The position numbers were made by a program, and so were the translations under genes. A stretch of DNA of 7,346 nt from JAWLBR01 sp041687495. GTDB taxonomy: Bacteria > Bacillota > Limnochordia > DTU087 > JAAYGB01. The DNA is taken from contig JAWLBR010000118.1 of assembly GCA_041687495.1 (NCBI GenBank), positions 1 through 7,346 of the forward strand. Reading direction: 5' to 3'. The notes beneath the pieces are model-generated. The model did no database searches and had not been told where the DNA came from. It worked only from the letters and a program-made list of their open reading frames with translations. Below are positions 1 through 5,753 of the stretch, piece after piece (position 1 is the stretch's first letter; every line of letters begins with the position of its first letter).

Positions 1-132
1 ACGTAATTCCCGGGAAAGCCCTCCAGATGTCCTGAACCTAACGCCTTAAGGATACTACATTCACCCTTTGCCAGTCAATGGCAGTTACTCAAATGGGCGA
101 CTCAGGTAACCACTGTTCACCGTTGGATAGAG
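1..132. other. Region downstream of the DppC-like gene; no gene seen
   Basis: On the minus strand this is the sequence following the permease stop codon. It carries a small inverted repeat, TGCCA-N5-TGGCA at 69-83, too short and without a T tract to be a convincing terminator. On the minus strand a GGAGGG sequence occurs near the left edge (about 20-25), but no start codon follows it inside the window. The next importer genes, usually ATPases, may begin further left. That cannot be decided here. Confidence 0.4.
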
Positions 133-1071
133 CTACTTTTTCAGTCGAGGGTCTAACGCATCCCTGAGACCGTCTCCCAGAAGGTTAGCACCTAACACTA
201 CGAGCATAATGAACAAGCCGGGAAAAACCTCCAGCCAGTACCCTTCCGGCAGAAAGCGTCTACCGCTACTGAGCATTTCTCCCCAATCAGAGGTTGGCGG
301 CTGCACTCCCAAGCCGAGAAAGCTGAGTCCCGCCATGGAGAGAATGGCAAATCCAATGCTCAACGTCGACTGCACAATGATGGGTGACATGATATTCGGC
401 AGAATGTACTTCAAGATAATCCGCAGATGTTTTGCTCCCACGGCCCTGGCACTTTCAATAAACTCCATTTCTCGCAGCACCAAGACCCTACCCCGCACAA
501 TGCGGGCATATGCCGGAACCGAAACAATGGAGACCGCTAAGACCGCGTTCAGCCAACCGGGGCCCAGAGTGCCGACAATGGCAAGCGCCAGGAAAATCGA
601 GGGCAGTGACAGCAGTACATCCATCGCCCTCATGATTACACTGTCATAGTATCCTCCCCGGTACCCGGCGATAATTCCAAGGCCCGTCCCGACTGTGGCT
701 CCCAAGAGTACCGGAAGCAGTCCGGATAGGAGCGAGAGTCTACCTCCGTACAAGACTCGGCTGAAGACACAGCGGCCAAAGTCATCAGTCCCAAATGGGT
801 ATTCCCAGGACGGCCCCTGGAGACGGGCGAACCAATTCTGTTCATTGGGGTCGTGGGGGGCCAGCCACGGAGCCAAGACACTGGCAGCGCTGACCACCAG
901 CAATAGGATCAGCCCAACTACCGCCATCCGATTCCGGGTCATCCGCCTGATGGCATCCAAGAACATGCTTCGGGTACCTACGTTTTCGGCATCCCCGGAA
1001 ACGACCATGCGCGCACTGGCAGCCGGATCACCGGCACCTTGGTTGTTTTGAATTGAAGTATCCTGTTTCAC
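133..1071 (-). CDS. DppC/OppC-like ABC transporter permease (peptide/nickel family)
   Basis: This 312-residue protein is one of the two inner-membrane permeases of a family-5 peptide/nickel ABC importer. It pairs with the neighbouring DppB-like protein to form the translocation channel. A polar N-terminal tail of about 45 residues is followed by the OppC-type first helix (around 48-70, RNRMAVVGLI onward). Next come the conserved GTDDFGR stretch at 94-100, several hydrophobic helices, and the cytoplasmic EAA coupling loop at about 203-230 (ESARAVGAKH, then LPN), which contacts the ATPase. The segment SFLGLGVQPPTSDWG near 250-264 is characteristic of DppC. The start is GTG at 1071, with AAGGGAG at 1080-1086 eight bases upstream and overlapping the dppB stop. 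The two genes are 13 bases apart, so they are co-transcribed and perhaps translationally coupled. The stop is TAG. The substrate cannot be read from the permease. Confidence 0.95.
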   Translation of the reverse strand: MKQDTSIQNNQGAGDPAASARMVVSGDAENVGTRSMFLDAIRRMTRNRMAVVGLILLLVVSAASVLAPWLAPHDPNEQNWFARLQGPSWEYPFGTDDFGRCVFSRVLYGGRLSLLSGLLPVLLGATVGTGLGIIAGYRGGYYDSVIMRAMDVLLSLPSIFLALAIVGTLGPGWLNAVLAVSIVSVPAYARIVRGRVLVLREMEFIESARAVGAKHLRIILKYILPNIMSPIIVQSTLSIGFAILSMAGLSFLGLGVQPPTSDWGEMLSSGRRFLPEGYWLEVFPGLFIMLVVLGANLLGDGLRDALDPRLKK

Positions 1072-1084
1072 GTCCCTAACTCCC

Positions 1085-2014
1085 TTATTCGAAGCGAATT
1101 CTCGGGTTTAACAGCATATACACCATGTCGACCAAGAGATTCACCAAAGTAAACACCACTGCTACGAAGAGAATACACCCCTGAATGATCGGCAAATCTC
1201 GGGCGACAATTGCTTGGACAGTCAGCCTGCCGATACCAGGCCAGGCAAAGATTGTCTCGGTCAGCACTGCACCTCCCAGTAGTGAGCCAAACTGCAGGCC
1301 GATGGTTGTAACGATGGGTATGGCTGCGTTGCGCAGGGCGTGCTTATCGATTACCCGTAGCTGGGAAAGACCCTTGGCCCTGGCCGTTCTCACGTAGTCC
1401 TCCTGCAGCACATCCAGCATACTTGACCGGGTCATCCGAGCGATGAACGCAATGGAAGAAACGCCCACAGTTACCGCCGGAAGAATCAAATGCGCCCAGG
1501 AACCGCTGCCGGAGGCCGGCAGGAGCTGCAGATAGAAGGCGAAGGTCAGCATCAGCAGCAGCCCCAGCCAAAAGACCGGAACTGACACTCCCAGCAGCGC
1601 CATGAACGTCACAAAATAGTCGAGTTTGGAGTACTGCTTGACCGCGGAGATAATGCCTGCCGGTACTCCCACGGCGACAGCGACGGCCAACGAGGCAATC
1701 GCCAGCTTCAGGGTATACGGAAAACGCTCGGCAATCTCCTCGGCCACCAACCTATTACTGCGAAAAGACCGGCCCAGATCTCCCCTGATGGCTTTGCCCA
1801 CAAAGCTAAAGTACTGCTCTACGACCGGGCGATCAAGGCCGAGATTGCGCCTCACTGTGGCCAGATCTTCTGCGCTCGCACCCTGCCCCATCTCACCCAG
1901 CAGCACCCGAACCGGATCCCCTGGGGTTAACTGCATGATCAGAAAGACCAGGATCGTGACCCCGATTAACACCGGAATGAGTCCAAATAGCCGCTTAATT
2001 GCATACTGCAGCAT
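1085..2014 (-). CDS. DppB/OppB-like ABC transporter permease (peptide/nickel family)
   Basis: This is the second permease of the importer, 309 residues from the chosen ATG. It begins MLQYAIKRLFGLIPVL, the usual first helix of the DppB family, followed by the conserved LTPGDPV (about 29-35). It has a GDLGRSF motif at 78-84, an EAA coupling loop at about 206-230 (YVRTARAKGLS, then ALRNA), and the family's C-terminal TETIFAWPGIGRL segment at about 252-264. The protein ends NPRIRFE. The frame is open upstream to 2047, with ATG at 2041 and TTG at 2047, but neither has a ribosome binding site and the family alignment favours 2014. Even 2014 has only a weak purine-rich site, so translation may be modest. 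The binding-protein gene ends 132 bases upstream across a hairpin, and dppC follows after 13 bases. The length matches the shorter Dpp/Nik/Gsi permeases (about 306-310) rather than E. coli DppB. Confidence 0.95.
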   Translation of the reverse strand: MLQYAIKRLFGLIPVLIGVTILVFLIMQLTPGDPVRVLLGEMGQGASAEDLATVRRNLGLDRPVVEQYFSFVGKAIRGDLGRSFRSNRLVAEEIAERFPYTLKLAIASLAVAVAVGVPAGIISAVKQYSKLDYFVTFMALLGVSVPVFWLGLLLMLTFAFYLQLLPASGSGSWAHLILPAVTVGVSSIAFIARMTRSSMLDVLQEDYVRTARAKGLSQLRVIDKHALRNAAIPIVTTIGLQFGSLLGGAVLTETIFAWPGIGRLTVQAIVARDLPIIQGCILFVAVVFTLVNLLVDMVYMLLNPRIRFE

Positions 2015-2068
2015 AAGCCTACACCACTTCACTTTCCGCATCTGCAAATCAATGCTTCTACCAATAAG

Positions 2069-2096
2069 GAGGGGGCAACGGTGCTTACGCCCCCTC
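2069..2096 (-). promoter_or_regulatory. GC-rich hairpin between the binding-protein and permease genes
   Basis: In the minus-strand transcript GAGGGGGC (2096-2089) pairs perfectly with GCCCCCTC (2076-2069) around a 12-base loop. There is no T run after it, so it is not a standard rho-independent terminator. It lies 50 bases after the binding-protein stop and about 55 bases before the permease start. In ABC importer operons such hairpins commonly protect the upstream binding-protein message from 3' decay or cause partial termination. That role is inferred here. Confidence 0.6.
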
Positions 2097-2146
2097 GCCC
2101 CCTGAGTTGTCCATCACTTGTATATTAGACGTAGCTGCCTTTGATC

Positions 2147-3664
2147 CTACTTGACCACCGTGGCGTCTGACAGATCCAAGTTGATCCAGGAGTAGAACAG
2201 TCGCTCCCCTTGGATCCTCTCGTTCTTGGCGTAGCTGAAGAGAGGGTAATAGACGGTCAGCAGCGGCAATTCTGCGTTGATGATCTCCTGAGCCTCGTCG
2301 TATGCTGCCTGCCGAGCCTTGTGATCTGCTACCCGCCTAGCCTCCGCCAGTAGTTCGTCAACCCTTGCACTGCTGAAGAAGCTGGTATTGTTCTCCGGAA
2401 TCTCCGACGAGTGGAATAGTGCATACAGGGTGTAGTCAGCATCGAGGGTAACCGTACCCCACCCGCTGAGGAACATACCGTGATCTGCTTCGGTCGTCTT
2501 ACCGACATATGCACCGTAGTCCATTACCTGCACGTTCACGGTGATGTTAACCTTGTCGAGTAGATACTGAATAGCCTGAGCCAGCTGCTCTAGTTCCTCG
2601 TTTTGATACACCAGCAGGTCGATACTGAAACCGTCGGCATATCCAGCCTCGGCAAGGAGCTTCTTAGCCAGCTCTACGTTGTACTCATAGGGTGCAAGCT
2701 TAGTGTTGGCGCCCCATACAGATTCGGGAATCGGTGCAGTCGCCTTGACCGCCATACCCCTGCGCAGCTGCTCGACAATAGAGTCGCGATCGATGGCATG
2801 GGCGATGGCCTGGCGAACCCGAACATCAGCAGTTGGGCCCTCTTGGGTATTGAAGCCCACGTAGTTGGATCCCCAACCTAGCTCTTTGAACAGTTCAATT
2901 TTCTTGTTGCGCTGCAGGCTGGCAATCTTGTCCGGCGGCACATGGAACATCATATCCACTGTCCCAGACTGCAGTTCCACCAGTTGAGTACTAACCTCAG
3001 GAATAACCCGCACGACTAAGGTGTCAACTGCCGGCTTTCCTCCCCAGTAGTTGGGGTTTGCAGTTAGAGTCAACTCATTGCCCGTATTCCAGCCGGTAAA
3101 CACGAACGGTCCTGTTCCTACCGGATTCCGACCGATATCCTCGCCGTATTTCTCCACTGCATTCTTGTTCACGATGGCTGTGACTGGATGGGTCAAGTGA
3201 GCCAGCAGTGGCGCAAAGGGAGCCTTAGTGACGATATCTACCGTGTAATCGTCTACTACCTTGACTTCCTTCACCGTGCTGAGAACGAATGCCCCAGTGG
3301 CGGCGGTTGCCGGATCAATCAACCGCATAACACTGTACTGAACGCTCTCGGCATTGAAGTCATCGCCGTTGGTGAACTTGACACCTTTCCGCAACCAGAA
3401 CCGCCAGGTGGTATCATCAACCATCTCCCACTTGGTCGCCAGCTTCGGTTGAAAGCCCTCAGAGTTCTTGGTCACCAGGGTCTCGTACACCTGATTGGTG
3501 ATCAGGAATGAGTATCCATTGAAGGTCTTGTGCGGATCCAGCGTGGTCGGCTCCCCAGAAGCAGCCACGACCACCTTGGCGGCGGATGCTGCTCCGGTGA
3601 AGCTGATGCCTAGAACAACCAATAACGCCAGTAGTACTGTCAGCTTTGATCCTAGTCTTCCCAT
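2147..3664 (-). CDS. Family-5 extracellular solute-binding protein (peptide/nickel ABC importer)
   Basis: This 505-residue protein captures the substrate outside the membrane and delivers it to the two permeases encoded downstream. The N-terminus is a clear Sec signal peptide: MGRLGSK, a hydrophobic core, then cleavage probably after ASA at residue 28. There is no cysteine, so it is not a lipoprotein. The family-5 signature spans about 74-114 (KLATKWEMVDDTTWRFWLRK, then GVKFTNGDDFNAESVQYS). Other typical segments are NPVGTGPF, NPNYWGG and VRVRQAIAHAIDRD. The start at 3664 is preferred over upstream starts because AGGGAGAG (3671-3678) stands six bases before it and the signal peptide then begins properly. 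It is the first gene of the operon, with its own promoter at 3767-3795. Family-5 proteins bind oligopeptides, dipeptides, nickel, glutathione or sugars, and I cannot choose among them. The length is normal. Confidence 0.95.
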   Translation of the reverse strand: MGRLGSKLTVLLALLVVLGISFTGAASAAKVVVAASGEPTTLDPHKTFNGYSFLITNQVYETLVTKNSEGFQPKLATKWEMVDDTTWRFWLRKGVKFTNGDDFNAESVQYSVMRLIDPATAATGAFVLSTVKEVKVVDDYTVDIVTKAPFAPLLAHLTHPVTAIVNKNAVEKYGEDIGRNPVGTGPFVFTGWNTGNELTLTANPNYWGGKPAVDTLVVRVIPEVSTQLVELQSGTVDMMFHVPPDKIASLQRNKKIELFKELGWGSNYVGFNTQEGPTADVRVRQAIAHAIDRDSIVEQLRRGMAVKATAPIPESVWGANTKLAPYEYNVELAKKLLAEAGYADGFSIDLLVYQNEELEQLAQAIQYLLDKVNITVNVQVMDYGAYVGKTTEADHGMFLSGWGTVTLDADYTLYALFHSSEIPENNTSFFSSARVDELLAEARRVADHKARQAAYDEAQEIINAELPLLTVYYPLFSYAKNERIQGERLFYSWINLDLSDATVVK

Positions 3665-3670
3665 ATGTAT

Positions 3671-3678
3671 CTCTCCCT
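3671..3678 (-). promoter_or_regulatory. Ribosome binding site fixing the binding-protein start
   Basis: AGGGAGAG on the minus strand lies six bases before the ATG at 3664. It places the start at the signal peptide and argues against the 26-residue longer frame. Confidence 0.75.
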
Positions 3679-3731
3679 CTTTTGCAAGTAATCCAAAGTA
3701 ATGCGCTCGGCATACTTGAGATTGAAATCGA

Positions 3732-3764
3732 AAACAAGCCACCTTTTTGCTTGGCAGCTTGCTT
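3732..3764 (-). promoter_or_regulatory. Hairpin at the 5' end of the importer mRNA
   Basis: On the minus strand AAGCAAGCTGCC (3764-3753) can pair with GGTGGCTTGTTT (3743-3732) around a nine-base A-rich loop. That gives 12 pairs, three of them G-U, followed by TC and a mixed T-rich stretch. The promoter at 3767-3795 would start transcription near 3760, so the stem would lie at or very near the mRNA 5' end. It could be a 5' stabilising stem, or a weak attenuator because of the T-rich 3' arm. Both roles are inference. Confidence 0.45.
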
Positions 3765-3766
3765 AG

Positions 3767-3795
3767 AGTTTACCATGGCTTCTAGATTGTGTCAA
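3767..3795 (-). promoter_or_regulatory. Sigma-A/sigma-70-type promoter of the importer operon
   Basis: On the minus strand there is a perfect -35 box TTGACA (3795-3790), a 17-base spacer, and TAAACT as the -10 box (3772-3767). TGG just before the -10 gives an extended -10 feature. The expected start is near 3760, leaving a leader of about 95 bases before the ATG at 3664. The match and spacing are good and the position is correct for the downstream operon. Confidence 0.75.
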
Positions 3796-3798
3796 TCT
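3784..3798. promoter_or_regulatory. Perfect dyad overlapping the -35 box; possible operator
   Basis: AGATTG-TGT-CAATCT is a perfect inverted repeat with six-base arms and a three-base centre. It covers the whole -35 box of the importer promoter (3790-3795), where a dimeric repressor would block RNA polymerase. The divergent VOC gene starts at 3967, about 170 bases away, so any effect would mainly be on the importer. No regulator gene is in the window. The operator role is inferred from symmetry and position only. Confidence 0.4.
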
Positions 3799-3859
3799 GG
3801 CAAAAACATGAAGCTGGCCACTGCAATTGAAGCCGCCTATGGGATACTGATCGCTATGT

Positions 3860-3870
3860 TATGGTAAAAT
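3860..3870 (+). promoter_or_regulatory. Possible extended -10 promoter for the VOC gene
   Basis: TATGGTAAAAT contains TAAAAT (3865-3870) preceded by TGG, which matches an extended -10 element. No good -35 box lies 16-18 bases upstream (GGATAC at about 3842). Transcription would begin near 3877, about 90 bases before the ATG. The site is plausible but weakly supported. Confidence 0.35.
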
Positions 3871-3949
3871 CAGAACAAGGCCTCTAAACGAACGTGTCGG
3901 TTATTTTGCTTGTAGCCAGCTCAACTGCAGAGCACCAGCCATGTAAATC

Positions 3950-3957
3950 AAGGAGGT
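3950..3957 (+). promoter_or_regulatory. Very strong ribosome binding site of the VOC gene
   Basis: AAGGAGGT is a near-full complement of the 16S rRNA 3' end. It sits nine bases before the ATG at 3967 and fixes that start. It is the strongest such site in the window. Confidence 0.85.
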
Positions 3958-3966
3958 AAGAACAGT

Positions 3967-4350
3967 ATGAAGATCATCGTTACCAGTATATTCGTGCAAG
4001 ACCAAGACAGGGCGCTAAAGTTTTACTCGGAAACTCTGGGCTTTGTCAAGAAGCATGACTTCCCTGCGGGAGAATTCAGGTGGATAACGGTTGTTTCTCC
4101 CGAGGATCGAGACGGTACCGAGCTCATGCTTGAGCCGAATAACCACCCAGCCGCCAGAGACTATCAGGAGAAGCTGTTTGCCGAAGGCATCCCAGCAACG
4201 ATGTTTGGCGTTGCGGACGTTCGCAAAGAGTACGAAAGATTGCTGAAACACGGCGTCAGGTTTACTATGGAACCGACAGAAATGGGCGAAGTTACACTGG
4301 CTGTCTTCGACGATACATGCGGTAACCTTATTCAGATAATGCAGAGGTAA
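3967..4350 (+). CDS. VOC-family protein (glyoxalase/bleomycin-resistance/dioxygenase fold)
   Basis: This is a 127-residue single-chain VOC protein with two beta-alpha-beta-beta-beta modules, presumably cytoplasmic because no signal peptide or membrane segment is seen. Module one starts KIIVTSIFVQDQDRALKFYS with the typical LGF after it (about 25-27), and has WITVVSPEDRDGTELMLEP at about 39-57. Module two has GIPATMFGVADVRKEYERLL (about 78-97), GVRF, and the closing DDTCGNLIQIMQ. The usual metal ligands of glyoxalase I are not evident: the first strand has no histidine and the terminal strand has Gln where Glu is common. A non-metal binding or unassigned role is therefore possible. The subgroup is very widespread and mostly uncharacterised, and I assign no substrate. 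It is transcribed divergently from the importer operon and converges on the MBL-fold gene. The start is fixed by AAGGAGGT. Confidence 0.92.
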   Translation: MKIIVTSIFVQDQDRALKFYSETLGFVKKHDFPAGEFRWITVVSPEDRDGTELMLEPNNHPAARDYQEKLFAEGIPATMFGVADVRKEYERLLKHGVRFTMEPTEMGEVTLAVFDDTCGNLIQIMQR

Positions 4351-4522
4351 CTTTGCGGCTCTGTAGCAGCATAGTTCTGATTCTGGTCACCCCGGGGTCC
4401 ATCAGTGCAACCCCTGCATACTCCTGTCGTAACACCAAATCGTTCTTGAGACTTTGACAGGCAGCTAAAGCTATGGACAAGCCCCTGCGAGGGTTGATAT
4501 GACCTCCCAGGGGCACCCTCAA
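4328..4522 (-). CDS. Doubtful 64-codon open frame downstream of the MBL-fold gene
   Basis: A frame starting with TTG at 4522, 16 bases after the MBL-fold stop and on the same strand, runs 64 codons. It overlaps the last 23 bases of the convergent VOC gene. The translation contains NPRRGLSIALAACQSLKNDL and further on DPGVTRIRTMLLQSRKV, which reads like ordinary protein. The ribosome binding site is poor, the start is a rare one, and a strong hairpin (4481-4514) lies inside it. I recognise no family. It could be a small gene, a decayed fragment or chance. Confidence 0.15.
   Translation of the reverse strand: MRVPLGGHINPRRGLSIALAACQSLKNDLVLRQEYAGVALMDPGVTRIRTMLLQSRKVTSALSE
4481..4514. terminator. 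Interrupted hairpin between convergent genes; likely transcript end
   Basis: GCCCCTG-c-GAGG (4481-4492) pairs with CCTC-c-CAGGGGC (4503-4514) around a ten-base loop, giving 11 pairs with a single C-C mismatch. It lies 25 bases beyond the MBL-fold stop and about 130 bases beyond the VOC stop, so it could serve both converging transcripts. Neither side has a T run, so it is not a textbook intrinsic terminator. It may instead mark a processed or rho-dependent 3' end. Confidence 0.45.
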
Positions 4523-4538
4523 TCCTGCGGGTCTTCCT

Positions 4539-5309
4539 CTATGCGTCCTTCATCCACTGAATCCGGTCACCCTCTTCGGCGAAGCTGACATTGCCGAAGA
4601 TCTCCTTCGCCGCGGCGACTGCTGCTTGGCGCCGGGCTTCCGTGGTATGCACTAGAACAAGCTGCTTAACCCCAGCCTCTTTGGCTGCAAGAGCCGCCTG
4701 CACACCCCCGGAATGGCCCACCGTGTTGCCATCTGGAGCACTGGCACCATAGGAGGCTTCGTGAATCAAGAGATCAGCACCCTGCGCCAGTTCAACCAAG
4801 TCAGTGTTGTACGCTGTGTCGCCGCTGAGGACAATGGACTCTCCCGTCGGCGCATCCAACCGATAGCAGAGGCCGGGAACTGGATGCAGGCTACCACAGG
4901 TTCTCACGGTTGTCTCTCTAATCTTGAAGCTATCTCCAGGCAGCAGTGGGTTCACGGTCAGGTCCGGTGTGACCCCAGGAAACCGATCTGCCCTCAGAAA
5001 ACGGCAGGCCAGATCAGTCATCTCTTCCGCGTCACCCGAGGGGCCCCAAATAGTAAGTTGTTTCTGAGCATCATTTTCCCCAGCGTACCCCTTGTAGAAG
5101 AGCAGCTGAGGCAGGCCCATACAGTGATCGTGGTGGCAGTGGGTCAAGAGAAGGTGGCGAACGGCGAATGGATTCAATCCATAGCGCTGCAGTCCCAACG
5201 TTGCCCACCATCCACAGTCAACCATGATATTCCCATCAATGAGATAGGAGGCCGTATCTCGATCTGCCTCAGGAAGCACAGCCGTGGTGCCTGTAAAGAA
5301 AATATCCAT
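4539..5309 (-). CDS. RNase Z-like metallo-beta-lactamase-fold hydrolase
   Basis: This 256-residue protein is a soluble, probably two-zinc hydrolase of the ElaC/PhnP-like branch of the metallo-beta-lactamase superfamily. The metal-binding motif HxHxDH is at 57-62 (THCHHDHCMG). Further candidate ligands are His142 (LHPVPG), Asp164 (LSGDT) and His221 (VLVHTTEAR), with HEAS at 183-186 and HSGG at 199-202. The SGDT, LLIHEAS and GHSGG elements follow the RNase Z layout, but true tRNase Z usually has HST at the last of these. A phosphodiesterase of unknown substrate is therefore as likely as a tRNA 3' processing enzyme. The start at 5309 is chosen because GAGGTGA (5315-5321) stands five bases upstream and the protein then begins with the first beta strand MDIFFTGTTA. 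The longer frame to 5405 adds 32 untypical residues. The gene stands alone on its strand. Confidence 0.9.
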   Translation of the reverse strand: MDIFFTGTTAVLPEADRDTASYLIDGNIMVDCGWWATLGLQRYGLNPFAVRHLLLTHCHHDHCMGLPQLLFYKGYAGENDAQKQLTIWGPSGDAEEMTDLACRFLRADRFPGVTPDLTVNPLLPGDSFKIRETTVRTCGSLHPVPGLCYRLDAPTGESIVLSGDTAYNTDLVELAQGADLLIHEASYGASAPDGNTVGHSGGVQAALAAKEAGVKQLVLVHTTEARRQAAVAAAKEIFGNVSFAEEGDRIQWMKDA

Positions 5310-5753
5310 TGATCTCACCTCTCCAGATATTACGACGTTGCGCAATCTTCTTCCGTTGCCGAAGCCTTGGAAACCTCGCCATCCGGGTGGTACTTCCTTT
5401 TGCATTCCTCGCCCTTATGTATTACCCTGCTTGGTCTCCCTGCTCTTCAAAAATTAGCGCAAAAAGCTGAGGTTCTCGCTAAGGCGAAAGTCGCTGTCGA
5501 GGAGCTTCTGGTCCATCTGTTCCCCATAAGGACGAGGATGGCGATGTCGCTAAGCGCAACTTAACCGATTTGGGCTTGGTCTGTGCCCCTAGCCCACCCG
5601 CTTGGAAGAATGAAAACTCCACCTTAACGATTCATTCATCGCCAAGAATGGAGTTACAGACATTCGAAATCAAGCCCTATACTCTTGCCATCACGACTAG
5701 CTTCTATAGCAGACGTGTCCAGGTCCGTTTGGCACTCGCTGTAGACAGGAGCA
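5310..5753. other. Gene-free interval between MBL-fold and GNAT genes
   Basis: No secure gene is visible in about 440 bases. On the plus strand two adjacent open stretches in different frames look mildly protein-like. One includes LQKLAQKAEVLAKAKVAVEE (about 5447-5506). The other, about 5491-5794, includes HKDEDGDVAKRNLTDLG (about 5524-5574). Neither has a ribosome binding site or a recognisable family, and the second runs into the GNAT gene. The 5' leader and promoter of the MBL-fold gene must lie in the left part, where minus-strand TAATAC near 5421-5426 is a weak -10 candidate without a good -35 box. Confidence 0.4.

Noticed and set aside
69..83. TGCCA-N5-TGGCA as a terminator for the permease gene
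   Set aside because: The stem has only five pairs and no T run follows on the minus strand.
209..1051. Long plus-strand open frames opposite the DppC-like gene
   Set aside because: They lie antisense to a clearly conserved permease, have no ribosome binding sites and give low-complexity Ser/Thr/Arg-rich products typical of shadow frames.
2015..2047. Upstream starts of the DppB-like gene (TTG 2047, ATG 2041)
   Set aside because: They have no ribosome binding site and would add 9-11 residues before the family-typical MLQYAIKRL start.
1626..2105. 159-codon plus-strand frame opposite the DppB-like gene
   Set aside because: It is antisense to a conserved permease and its translation is Arg/Ser/Thr-rich with no recognisable domain.
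3665..3742. 26-residue N-terminal extension of the binding protein
   Set aside because: It would bury the signal peptide, and the good ribosome binding site at 3671-3678 lies inside the extension.
4389..4398. Perfect 10-bp palindrome ACCCCGGGGT
   Set aside because: It is short and G/C-only apart from the ends, has no loop, and sits in a convergent intergenic stretch with no promoter beside it.
5310..5405. 32-residue N-terminal extension of the MBL-fold protein
   Set aside because: The extension is rich in Gly and Arg and unlike the family, and GAGGTGA at 5315-5321 marks the start at 5309.
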